From an uncultured Prevotellaceae bacterium (lineage in GTDB: Bacteria; Bacteroidota; Bacteroidia; Bacteroidales; Bacteroidaceae), in contig ONMA01000011.1 of the NCBI GenBank assembly GCA_900318815.1, forward strand, positions 1 to 64,000: a DNA stretch of 64,000 nt, given 5' to 3'. Below are positions 15,410 to 24,040 of this stretch, piece after piece (position 1 is the first letter of the stretch; every line of letters starts with the position of its first letter). Made by a program: the position numbers and the translations under genes. The notes below the pieces were generated by a model, which saw nothing but the letters and a program-made list of their open reading frames with translations, was not told the origin of the DNA and ran no database searches.

Positions 15410-16471
15410 ATGAACTATAGAGACATTATTGAGCGCTTACGACTGCCTTTCCGCGACGAAAAGGAGTTGCGGAAGTCCCTTTCACAGATTATTGGTTTCT
15501 ATCCCCACAACATTGAGCATTACAAGATAGCGCTGACCCATAAGAGTTCGGGACAGCGCAACGACAAAGGACGACCGCTGAACAACGAGCGGCTGGAGTT
15601 CCTGGGTGATGCCATGCTCGATGCCGTGGTAGGACACATTGTCTTCGAGCGTTTCAAAGGCAAGCGCGAGGGGTTCCTCACCAATACCCGCTCGAAGCTC
15701 GTCAGCCGCGAGACGCTGGGCAGGCTGGCCAATGAGATGGGACTTACCGAACTGATACAGAGCAGGGGGCAGCAGCGGTCGCACAACAGCTACATGGCGG
15801 GCAACGCCTTCGAGGCACTGGTGGGTGCCATCTACCTGGATCAGGGCTACGAAGCCGTGCGCCGCTTCATGGAGAAGCGCATCCTGGCCCAGATGGTCAA
15901 TATCGACAAGGTGGCCTATAAGGAGGTGAACTTCAAGTCGAAACTCTTAGAGTGGACGCAGAAGAACCGGGTGCGCATGGATTATAAGATGCTGAAGCAG
16001 ACGACCGACGACAAGGGGTCGCCCGTCTTTGGCTACGTGGTGGTCATCGAGGGCGTGGAAGGCGGCAAGGGACAGGGCTATTCCAAGAAGGAATCCCAGC
16101 AGGTAGCCTCGCAGGAAACCCTGCAGCGTCTGCGCCGCGAGCCGCAGTTCATCGACGCCATCTTCCAGGCCAAGAGCAACCGCACCAAGATGGAAGAGGA
16201 GCCTACCATGGCCGCACCTAACCTGGAGGCTGAGAATAATTTCATCATTGAGCAGCCACACGAGGAAGAGGAGCCTCGCCGTGCTGAGAAGTCAAAGAGC
16301 GGGCAGCGACCTGCCGAGCCGAAGAAGCCTGAGCGTCCCGTTGAGGCCGAAAAGCCCGAAGCTGCCGACGATGAGTTCGACCTGAGCGACATCACGCATA
16401 CGCCAGCCGAACTTTCGCGCGAGGACATCATTGCCGCTGCCGAAGAGGCCGCCTTCAAGGAAGAGTCATAG
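15410..16471 (+). CDS. rnc: Ribonuclease III
   Basis: From ATG 15410 the protein begins MNYRDIIERLRLPFRDEKEL, about 353 aa. The signature 'NNERLEFLGDAMLDAVV' contains the catalytic acidic residues, followed by 'NAFEALVGAIYLDQGYE'. A double-stranded RNA-binding domain lies at about 160-230 ('NFKSKLLEWTQKNRVRMDYKM... ESQQVASQETLQRL'). The last 110 residues are a charged, Pro/Glu-rich extension not needed for catalysis and unusual in length compared with the 225-aa E. coli enzyme. The start at 15371 is rejected because that codon falls within the right arm of the upstream stem. Confidence 0.95.
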   Translation: MNYRDIIERLRLPFRDEKELRKSLSQIIGFYPHNIEHYKIALTHKSSGQRNDKGRPLNNERLEFLGDAMLDAVVGHIVFERFKGKREGFLTNTRSKLVSRETLGRLANEMGLTELIQSRGQQRSHNSYMAGNAFEALVGAIYLDQGYEAVRRFMEKRILAQMVNIDKVAYKEVNFKSKLLEWTQKNRVRMDYKMLKQTTDDKGSPVFGYVVVIEGVEGGKGQGYSKKESQQVASQETLQRLRREPQFIDAIFQAKSNRTKMEEEPTMAAPNLEAENNFIIEQPHEEEEPRRAEKSKSGQRPAEPKKPERPVEAEKPEAADDEFDLSDITHTPAELSREDIIAAAEEAAFKEES

Positions 16472-16525
16472 TCCGGTCGCGAAGGTCGGTTTCCCCGACC
16501 TTAATTATAAACAATTACTTACTGC

Positions 16526-17548
16526 ATGATGGAAAAATATTTTGCCGACCCCCTGCGCTACGACGGAGGGATGAAGTTCGAGCGTTGCGGACGCTCGGGC
16601 GTGCTGCTGCCGAAGGTGAGCCTCGGCTTCTGGCATAATTTCGGAGGCGTGGACAGCTATGAGCGTTCGCGCGAAATCACACGCTACGCCTTCGACCACG
16701 GAGTAACCCACTTCGACCTGGCCAACAACTACGGTCCCCCTTATGGTTCGGCCGAGGAAACCATGGGACGCCTTATCGATGACGATTTCCGACCTTATCG
16801 CGACGAGCTCTTCATCTCGTCGAAGGCAGGCTACGACATGTGGCCCGGACCCTACGGCAACTGGGGCTCGCGCAAGTACCTCATGGCCTCGCTCGACCAG
16901 TCGCTGCAGCGCATGCACCTCGACTACGTAGACCTGTTCTATAGCCACCGCTACGACCCCGCTACGCCGCTCGAAGAGACTCTGCAGGCCCTTGTCGACA
17001 TTGTGCGCATGGGAAAGGCTCTCTACGTGGGCATCTCGCGCTGGCCGATTGAGGCCACCCGCTTTGCGTTCAAGTATCTCAGGGAGCGCGACGTGCCCTG
17101 CCTCATCTATCAGGGACGGCTCAATCTGCTCGACCGCGAGCCGCAGCAGGAAGGCATCCTCGACCTCTGCCACGACGAGGGCGTGGGCTTCATCTCCTTC
17201 TCGCCGCTCGCCCAGGGCCTGCTCACCGACCGCTACCTGAACTGTCAGTCTACGGCTGAAGGAAAAGTGAGCGGCATTCCCGAGGATTCGCGCATGTCGA
17301 AGGGCAAGTTCCTCAAGGAGAGCATGCTCACCCCCGAGCTGCTGCAGAAACTGCACGGCTACAACGAGGTAGCCCGCCGACGCGGCGAGACGCTTGCCGA
17401 GATGGCCCTTTCCTGGATTCTGGCCCAGCGTGGTGTCACCAGCGTCCTGGTGGGTGCCAGCTCCGCTGCCCAGTTGCAGCAGAACCTGAAGTGCGTCGGT
17501 GCCGACCCCTTCGACCCCTTGCAGCAGAACGACCTGCTCATGGCCTGA
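16526..17548 (+). CDS. Aldo/keto reductase, L-glyceraldehyde-3-phosphate reductase (YghZ) type
   Basis: A 340-aa TIM-barrel NADPH oxidoreductase. 'FDLANNYGPPYGSAEETMGRL', 'DELFISSKAGYDMWPGPYGNWGSRKYL' and 'DYVDLFYSHRYDP' are nearly word for word the YghZ group, and contain the Asp, Tyr, Lys and His of the AKR catalytic tetrad. E. coli YghZ reduces L-glyceraldehyde 3-phosphate and methylglyoxal; the same role is inferred here. It lies 54 bases after rnc on the same strand, and a 16-bp inverted repeat follows. Start 16526 or 16529 (tandem ATGs). Confidence 0.9.
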   Translation: MMEKYFADPLRYDGGMKFERCGRSGVLLPKVSLGFWHNFGGVDSYERSREITRYAFDHGVTHFDLANNYGPPYGSAEETMGRLIDDDFRPYRDELFISSKAGYDMWPGPYGNWGSRKYLMASLDQSLQRMHLDYVDLFYSHRYDPATPLEETLQALVDIVRMGKALYVGISRWPIEATRFAFKYLRERDVPCLIYQGRLNLLDREPQQEGILDLCHDEGVGFISFSPLAQGLLTDRYLNCQSTAEGKVSGIPEDSRMSKGKFLKESMLTPELLQKLHGYNEVARRRGETLAEMALSWILAQRGVTSVLVGASSAAQLQQNLKCVGADPFDPLQQNDLLMA

Positions 17549-17578
17549 ACAAATTCCAAAATCTTGTCAAATTCAGTT

Positions 17579-17623
17579 AATGAATAGTAATTTATACTTT
17601 CTTTGTTTAAATTACTATTCATT
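17579..17623. repeat. 16-bp perfect inverted repeat
   Basis: AATGAATAGTAATTTA (17579-17594) pairs perfectly with 17608-17623 around a 13-base loop. It follows the aldo/keto reductase. No T-run follows, so it may be an operator or a weak terminator. Confidence 0.5.
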
Positions 17624-17642
17624 ATTATAATATGTGCTGAAA

Positions 17643-17667
17643 AATTGTCTATATTTGTAAGACAATT
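17643..17667 (+). promoter_or_regulatory. Promoter with inverted repeat before giant gene 2
   Basis: TATATTTG (17650-17657) matches the -7 consensus and sits between AATTGTCT (17643-17650) and AGACAATT (17660-17667), a perfect 8-bp inverted repeat suited to a dimeric regulator. No exact -33 TTTG was found. Confidence 0.5.
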
Positions 17668-17714
17668 GATTTAAATCAAAACTGCTACTACTATTCTTTT
17701 TTATCTAAAACATT

Positions 17715-17867
17715 ATGAAATCGATGGCCATACAGCATAGCATCTACGAGATCAGAGGTCAGGGTGCCATTCCCTCCTTCAACTTGGCTGCACTACGCGC
17801 TACCCCGCAGCGAAGGAAGCGACAACCTATCGGATTCATTCAGCACCAAACAAATCATCATGCATAA
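17715..17867 (+). CDS. Possible 50-aa basic small protein
   Basis: ATG 17715 to TAA 17867 encodes MKSMAIQHSIYEIRGQGAIP..., with a basic stretch LRATPQRRKRQPIGF and a histidine-rich end. It lies about 58 bases after the promoter at 17650 and 31 bases before the giant gene, so it would head that transcript. No family is recognised. Coding status rests on position only. Confidence 0.4.
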   Translation: MKSMAIQHSIYEIRGQGAIPSFNLAALRATPQRRKRQPIGFIQHQTNHHA

Positions 17868-17898
17868 CTATCAATAAATTAACTAAAACTATAAGGTT

Positions 17899-20800
17899 AT
17901 GAGAAAATTAAAACTATTAATCGCGGCATGCGCCCTGATGGCAGGGACATCCGCAACGTTAGCACAGGATGCAGGCACGTACTACATCCAGAATGTGTCG
18001 AATGGTAAATGGTTGGGCCCGGGCAACAAATGGGGTACTCAAGCTTCTGTTCTCAATCACGCAGACTATTGGAAGCTTGCCAAGATTACCGTTGGTATTT
18101 ATACGTTGGAGTCGGTAGTCTCAAATGGCGGATCAAATTATTATTTGAATGGAACATATTGTGATGGTGGTGCTACGAATTTTATATTCTATGCTGTAGA
18201 TGGTAAAGCTAATACCTACACTATCAAAAATTCAACTTTTGATATGTTGACAACTAACGGTACCACCGTAGATGTCAGTGGTAATGATGCTACCGCTACG
18301 GCTTCTCAGTGGAAACTTTGGAGTGAAGCTGATATGGCTGCTGGCATGGCTGCTGCAACGGTTGAGAATCCTTTCGATGCTACTTATCTCATCAAAGACC
18401 ATGACTTGGGTCGTAATAATCGTGATTACTCCGCTTGGAGCAACACGGGGGCTACCGCTCCTAAGTCAAACGCAGGAAATAGCGAAACTACAATTTACAG
18501 CATTGAGGCATATTGTAAGACTTTCGATGTAAATCAAACACTTACGAATGTACCTAACGGTGTCTATGCTGTGCGTGTGAATGGCTTCTACCGTCAAGAT
18601 GGTTCTGACGCCAATCTTCCTTACGTTTATGCTAATGACAGCCAGACTACGTTACCCGTACGCACTGGCACTGAGAATGATATGCAGTCTGCTGCCGTGT
18701 CTTTTGTTGCAGGCAATTATCTGTCTGAACCCGCTTATGTACAGGTAACTGACGGTACGTTGAAGGTAGGTGTGAAGACCGAAGGTACTTCTTGCTGGAC
18801 AATCTTCAAGAATTTCCACCTTGCATACTATGGTAACGTGACCGTTGCCGAAGTGCTTCTTGCAGAATATGTCAAGGCTTACAATGAGGCTATGGCGGAA
18901 GCTCAGGCTTTCACCGAAGAAAGTATGTTTGCAGATGCTTGGACTGCTCTCCAGTCAGCCGTTTCTTCTAATACGCTGAATCTTAGCAGCGTCACTCAGG
19001 AACAACTTGAAACAGCGACAGCCAACCTGAGGGCTGCTAATACCGCTGCTACTGCTGCTGTAAAAGCTAAAACGTGTTATGATAGCGCGGTTACTTTGAT
19101 TAATGGCGGCACAAACGTTGATTTGACGAGCATTGTGGTCAATGCCAGCTTCGAAGAAGGTAACCTCAATGGATGGACTACTGTTAATGGTGGCGCACCT
19201 GCCAATAACAATAACTGGTCGAAAGTTGGTACATGGTATGTTGAGCGCTGGACAAGTAATGGAGACACGCAGAATCATTTGAGCGACGGTACGCTTACCC
19301 ACGATGCCCTTGTTCTGCCTGCTGGTCTGTATACAATTACTGCAAAAGCACAGAACCAAGAGCAGAAGAATGGCGTGGCTGGCACGGGATATTTCCTCTA
19401 TGCCAATGACGAAAAAGTAGAGATAACGGGTACAAATACCTATTCTACTTCAGTCTTGTTGGCAGATAAGTCGGAGCTCGTCATCAAGTTTGCTCTCGAA
19501 GGTTGCACTGGTAACTGGGTTTCATGCGATAACATCACCCTGACATACGTTGGTGAGGACTTCCCCGCCTATACGCTTGTTGAGGGTAAGATGAACGCCG
19601 AGGTCGCCGCTGCCCAGACCGCAGCCGACGATGCATTCCAGGCCAGCAAGACTGTTGCCAACTATAATGCTGTTGTGGCTGCTATTAGTGCCGCTGAGGC
19701 TTCGGTTGCTGCCTATAGTGCGGCTGCTCAAGCCATCAGCGATGCCAAGGCACTGAAAGATGCTCACAATTTTGCTTCCTCTACCGCTACAGCCACATTT
19801 GCTGACGCCATTGCCACAATTGAGAATTCCTATAGTGAAGGAACCTTGTCAGATGATGCTGCCAACAATGCAGCTACAACACTGGGCGTGGCCGTTACAG
19901 GCTGGCACGCTGGCAACAATAATGCTGCTGTAGTCTACATGAGAGACGGCTTCGGTCTGGGTGAATTCGACGTTGACCTTCATGTGAACTCATGGTCGAT
20001 AGAAGGTGCTAACGACGGTTCAAACTTTGTGGTTCCTTTCTATGAGTACTGGACGAATGCCGAAAATAAACTGGCAGAAAAGATCTGGACTGGTACTGTA
20101 ACGGGTCTGGAAAACGGATTATACAAGGTTTCTGTCTGGACACGTGTTCAGGCACAAAATGTTGAGGGTGCCTCTGCTGCCAGTGCTACGGGTATCACTA
20201 TTGATGTGAATGGCGGTACTGCCATGGACGTGACTAACGGTGAGCAAATTGGCGAGTCGCTGTTCCAGATGGGCTCTTATGAAGCCGAAGGTCTTGTGAA
20301 GGATGGCAAATTGAGCTTGAACATCAATGTGGCTGCCGACAACAACATCTCTTGGCTGTCGTTCAAGAACGTGAAGTACACCAAGGTGCGCGACCTGACT
20401 CCCGAAGAAATGCTGGTTGCTCCCACGGCCATCACGCTCATGAATGGCGAGACTGCTGTGACTGAGGCTATTGCTCTCAATGCAGAGACCACCACCGTCA
20501 CGCTGACTCCTGCCTACGAACCTGCCAATGCTTCTGAGGGTTATATTGAGTGGACTACCTCCGACGCTTCTATTGCTACTGTCGAGGATGGTGTTGTGAC
20601 GGCTGTCTCTACTGGTACGGCTACCATTACTGCAACCAGCACTATTAATAATGAGGTGAGTGCATCGGTTACTGTCAACGTTGCATTCCCTGAGTCAGAG
20701 TTTGCTTCTACTCAGACAATTGTTAATGATAACGACACAAGAAGTACTCTTACTCTTGGTGCAAACCTTATTAAGAACGGTTCATTCGAATATCCTACAA

Positions 20801-23496
20801 ATCCTGTCTTTGGTTGGACAACAGGCACGGGTTCTGTCAACGCTATGAATGCTGCCAATTTTAATATCGTCCCTGAAGGAGCATTTAATGGCAACCAATA
20901 TCTACAGGCTACTGCAAGCAAAGGTGGTGCAGACGAGCATTCTATTAATACAAGCTGGCCTATTGAGAAAGGCAAGAAGTATGTATTCAGCTTTATGATT
21001 AAGGCGAATAAACAATGCACAACCGATCTTAACTATATTGGAGTCTCAATCACTAATGCTAAAGGCAATGAGGCTAGTGATAAAGTACCTGGAGTGAAGT
21101 TTGATACTCCTGCATACGGCACTGAATGGCAAGAAATAAAGCATGTTTTTGAAAATGATGCTGAAAATGGGTATTCATGGCTCGTATTCAACTCTCGTTG
21201 GCTGGCTAACCAACAGAGTTTCGATAATTTTTATCTCTGCGAGGTTATTGATGAAACCACTACCGACCAGGTGACTGATGAAGAGGCTGCTGCCCTGTTG
21301 GCTACAGTGCCTACTGGCAAGATGAATGCCGAGACTCTGACAGCCCTTACCACTGCTAAGGAAGCCTTTGAGGCCAACAAGAGCATTGCCAATTCTAAGG
21401 CTTTGTCTGCCGCTATCACTGCTGCTGAGGCTTCTGTGACTGCTTACGCTCCGCTCGGTGCAGCCATTGCCAAGATTGACGTTGCTCTCGATGCTGCCAC
21501 CACTGCCACGGCAAGCGCTGACGACTATGATGCTGTGAAGACTGCTTACAACAATGGCACCATTGCCGATGCCGACATTATGACCAATGTGGCTGCTGCT
21601 TATAACGCAGTGATTCCTGTCATCAAGTCACAGACAGCTGCTCAGGCCGACTTCACGCTGGCCATCCAGAACCAGTCGTTCGAGTATGGCGACATGACCG
21701 GTTGGAGTGCAGTTTCCTCTTCTGATACTGGTGTTCGTGAGACGTCGAATGCTACATACGCTGCTGCTGGCTCTGATGGCTACTATCTGTTCAATACATG
21801 GTGGCAGGGAGTGCCTGTTTCTCAGACTATCAGTGATCTGCCCAATGGTGAGTACACGCTGAGGGCTTCAGTCGCTTCCGACGGTGCAACCGTCTATCTC
21901 GTGGCTAACGGTGAACACAACGACGGTACGGAAACATACGCTGAGACCAACATTGAGGAGCAACAGTATGGTAAGGACACCTTCCAGGATGCTACCATCA
22001 CATTCCTTGTAAAGCAAGGTTCCGTAACCATTGCTGCCGTAGGTGGTGCAGGTGGCGATGCAGGTGTGCATAAGGATTATGTAGAGGAAGGTTACTGGTG
22101 GTATAAGGCTGACAACTTCCGTTTGGTAAAGAATCGTGACTTGACGCCCGAAGAGGAATTCGTTGCTGCTGACGAAGCCGACTATGAGCACCTCAATGGC
22201 GTACTTGCCAAGTATGCTCTTGGCTTCGAGGCTGGCGAGTTTGCTCCCTACAACAACCTTACTCTGGTTCAGGCAGTCGCTGCAGCCAAGGCTATCGACC
22301 AGACTGCTGTGAACTCACAGGAATCTGTACAGGCAGCTGCCGAAGCCATCACCAGTGCTGGTGGCATTGCCAACGAGACTGAGGTGAACGCTGTGTACGA
22401 CGGTACTTTTGCCGTTGCTGCGGCCAACGGTGCTCCTGCTGGCTGGACAATGTCGAACAATACATTGGGAGGTGATTATCATTCACGAGTGTTCAATGGT
22501 GACGAGCGATTGTCAGAATTCAATGAAACAAATTCGGCTTTGTTTATTCGCTTCGACGGCACCAACAGCGACCGTGGCTCGCAGTATTTCTATGGAAACA
22601 CGGAAGGCTACACCATGCCACTGAAGGCTAATACTTACTACCGTGTTACTGTAGATTTCGCAGGATGGGGCAGTACTGGTAAGACGCTGCGCATGAACCT
22701 TAAAGGGCCTGATGGATTTGCCAAGAGTCAGGAATACAAACATGAACACAAAGCAGATACTGAGAGTGGATACACTCCGCAGCAGTTTAACATTGTGTTC
22801 CAGACTGGCAATACAGAAGGCAACTATGTCATTGGTTTCCAGTGTCCAGGTAATGACAATAACAAGCATAATGCTGTCATTTCCAACTTGCGTCTTTTCA
22901 CTGAACCTGAATCAAGTGCCACGCTGGCTGTGACCGATGCTAAGTATGGTACGTTCATCGCTCCGTTTGCAGTTGAGATTCCCAATGGTGTTACAGCTTA
23001 TACCATTGAGTCTTCTAATGGTAACGAGCTGGTACTAACTGAGGTTGAGAGTGACGACATCGCCGCTAACACGCCTGTTGTGGTCTTCAGCGAGAGCGAA
23101 GTAAACGAAGTATTTAATGGCTATAGTCTGGCTATTAAGGACAGCTACACAGTCGGTTGGCTCACTGGTACATACAAGAACATAGATGCTCCTGACGGAT
23201 CGTACATCCTGCAGAACCACGAAGGTAAGGTGGGCTTCTATCAGGTTGACAGCTCCGTGGCTACGCCGAAGGTGAAGGCCAACCGTGCTTACCTGACAGC
23301 TCCTGCCGACGCAGCAGGTGCCCGTGCATTCTTCTTCGATGGCGGCGAGACCACTGGCATCAGTGCTATTGAGGCACTGGCTAATGGCGATGCCCAGATC
23401 TTCAACGTGAACGGCGTTCAGCAGCCTCGTCTGATGAAGGGCTTGAACATCATTGTCACCAAGGACGGCAAGACCCACAAGGTGATGGTGAAGTAA
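17899..23496 (+). CDS. Giant secreted multidomain protein (ricin-like, Big_2, alanine-rich helices), 1865 aa
   Basis: Signal peptide to about residue 23 (SATLAQ). Residues 25-145 resemble a ricin-type beta-trefoil (GTYYIQNVSNGKWLG... QWKLWS). Galactose-binding-like modules with 'NGWTTV' and 'LPNGEYTLRASV' motifs recur at about 170-310, 410-555, 660-830, 950-1110, 1250-1420 and 1480-1650. A Big_2 domain lies at about 840-925 (AYEPANASEGYIEWTTSDASI). Two duplicated alanine-rich helical stretches begin GKMNAE (about 560 and 1137). The tail 'GLNIIVTKDGKTHKVMVK' is a variant of the shared C-terminal motif. No catalytic site was seen. Probably a surface glycan-binding or adhesive protein. A 65-aa partner gene and terminator follow. 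Confidence 0.85.
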   Translation: MRKLKLLIAACALMAGTSATLAQDAGTYYIQNVSNGKWLGPGNKWGTQASVLNHADYWKLAKITVGIYTLESVVSNGGSNYYLNGTYCDGGATNFIFYAVDGKANTYTIKNSTFDMLTTNGTTVDVSGNDATATASQWKLWSEADMAAGMAAATVENPFDATYLIKDHDLGRNNRDYSAWSNTGATAPKSNAGNSETTIYSIEAYCKTFDVNQTLTNVPNGVYAVRVNGFYRQDGSDANLPYVYANDSQTTLPVRTGTENDMQSAAVSFVAGNYLSEPAYVQVTDGTLKVGVKTEGTSCWTIFKNFHLAYYGNVTVAEVLLAEYVKAYNEAMAEAQAFTEESMFADAWTALQSAVSSNTLNLSSVTQEQLETATANLRAANTAATAAVKAKTCYDSAVTLINGGTNVDLTSIVVNASFEEGNLNGWTTVNGGAPANNNNWSKVGTWYVERWTSNGDTQNHLSDGTLTHDALVLPAGLYTITAKAQNQEQKNGVAGTGYFLYANDEKVEITGTNTYSTSVLLADKSELVIKFALEGCTGNWVSCDNITLTYVGEDFPAYTLVEGKMNAEVAAAQTAADDAFQASKTVANYNAVVAAISAAEASVAAYSAAAQAISDAKALKDAHNFASSTATATFADAIATIENSYSEGTLSDDAANNAATTLGVAVTGWHAGNNNAAVVYMRDGFGLGEFDVDLHVNSWSIEGANDGSNFVVPFYEYWTNAENKLAEKIWTGTVTGLENGLYKVSVWTRVQAQNVEGASAASATGITIDVNGGTAMDVTNGEQIGESLFQMGSYEAEGLVKDGKLSLNINVAADNNISWLSFKNVKYTKVRDLTPEEMLVAPTAITLMNGETAVTEAIALNAETTTVTLTPAYEPANASEGYIEWTTSDASIATVEDGVVTAVSTGTATITATSTINNEVSASVTVNVAFPESEFASTQTIVNDNDTRSTLTLGANLIKNGSFEYPTNPVFGWTTGTGSVNAMNAANFNIVPEGAFNGNQYLQATASKGGADEHSINTSWPIEKGKKYVFSFMIKANKQCTTDLNYIGVSITNAKGNEASDKVPGVKFDTPAYGTEWQEIKHVFENDAENGYSWLVFNSRWLANQQSFDNFYLCEVIDETTTDQVTDEEAAALLATVPTGKMNAETLTALTTAKEAFEANKSIANSKALSAAITAAEASVTAYAPLGAAIAKIDVALDAATTATASADDYDAVKTAYNNGTIADADIMTNVAAAYNAVIPVIKSQTAAQADFTLAIQNQSFEYGDMTGWSAVSSSDTGVRETSNATYAAAGSDGYYLFNTWWQGVPVSQTISDLPNGEYTLRASVASDGATVYLVANGEHNDGTETYAETNIEEQQYGKDTFQDATITFLVKQGSVTIAAVGGAGGDAGVHKDYVEEGYWWYKADNFRLVKNRDLTPEEEFVAADEADYEHLNGVLAKYALGFEAGEFAPYNNLTLVQAVAAAKAIDQTAVNSQESVQAAAEAITSAGGIANETEVNAVYDGTFAVAAANGAPAGWTMSNNTLGGDYHSRVFNGDERLSEFNETNSALFIRFDGTNSDRGSQYFYGNTEGYTMPLKANTYYRVTVDFAGWGSTGKTLRMNLKGPDGFAKSQEYKHEHKADTESGYTPQQFNIVFQTGNTEGNYVIGFQCPGNDNNKHNAVISNLRLFTEPESSATLAVTDAKYGTFIAPFAVEIPNGVTAYTIESSNGNELVLTEVESDDIAANTPVVVFSESEVNEVFNGYSLAIKDSYTVGWLTGTYKNIDAPDGSYILQNHEGKVGFYQVDSSVATPKVKANRAYLTAPADAAGARAFFFDGGETTGISAIEALANGDAQIFNVNGVQQPRLMKGLNIIVTKDGKTHKVMVK

Positions 23497-23528
23497 TGTG
23501 AACTTGATAATTGATAACTGATAATTGA

Positions 23529-23726
23529 ATGATTATGAAAAAGAGATATTTAAAGCCTGAGACAGAGTTTGTTGAGGCTGAGCTTCAGCAAATGGTTGCC
23601 CTGTCCTGGACGGATGAACCTGCCAATAGCAGCGATGCATTGGGTCGCGGCATGGAAGACTTCGAAGAAAAGGATAACCGTAAGGGGCAAAACATCTGGG
23701 ACGATGAAGAGGACCTTGGCTGGTAA
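23529..23726 (+). CDS. Small acidic protein with GQNxWD...GW end (63-65 aa)
   Basis: Reads MIMKKRYLKPETEFVEAELQ; the ATG at 23535 gives 63 residues and best matches its paralogue at 12404. Shared features: MKK-x-Y-x-x-P-x-TE, QMV near residue 22, an asparagine and serine stretch, then KGQNIWDDEEDLGW at the C terminus. No family, signal peptide or adjacent maturase is seen. It starts 32 bases after the giant gene stop and is followed by a terminator, the same arrangement as the first copy. A conserved two-gene unit is inferred. Confidence 0.75.
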   Translation: MIMKKRYLKPETEFVEAELQQMVALSWTDEPANSSDALGRGMEDFEEKDNRKGQNIWDDEEDLGW

Positions 23727-23755
23727 TCAGCAGCGTCCTGCGTGAATAAGGAATG

Positions 23756-23788
23756 CGGGTCTGGCATAGCGTTTGCCAGACCCGTTTT
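23756..23788 (+). terminator. Rho-independent terminator of giant-protein unit 2
   Basis: CGGGTCTGGCA (23756-23766) pairs perfectly with TGCCAGACCCG (23774-23784), then TTTT. Confidence 0.85.
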
Positions 23789-23861
23789 CTCGATTATGCG
23801 CTTCGCGCCTTTTAGAACCGAAATTCCCGTTTATAATCATGTTCATTGGTTAAAGATCTTC

Positions 23862-23961
23862 TTAGAAACGAATTTTATTAATTGAATATAATTTGGCTCA
23901 CGAATTTTATTAATTTAATTTGTGGATAAAATTACGGTCAATTAAGGAAATTCGTTTCTAA
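23862..23961. repeat. AT-rich palindromic element, copy 1
   Basis: A 100-bp AT-rich element bounded by perfect 14-bp inverted ends (TTAGAAACGAATTT / AAATTCGTTTCTAA). Internal blocks ATTTTATCCACAAATT (read on the minus strand) and AATTCGTGA recur in the copy at 30728-31136. It fills most of the 314-base gap before the GH2 gene. Confidence 0.6.
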
Positions 23962-23984
23962 ATATAATAAAAAAGAGGTGTGTA

Positions 23985-24016
23985 TTTGGCTGTATCATGG
24001 AAAAACCGTAACTTTG
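23985..24016 (+). promoter_or_regulatory. Promoter of GH2 gene
   Basis: TTTG (23985-23988), 20 bases, TAACTTTG (24009-24016): an exact Bacteroidota promoter 25 bases before the GH2 ATG. Confidence 0.75.
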
Positions 24017-24040
24017 CCGACAAAACTAAAACTAAAACGA

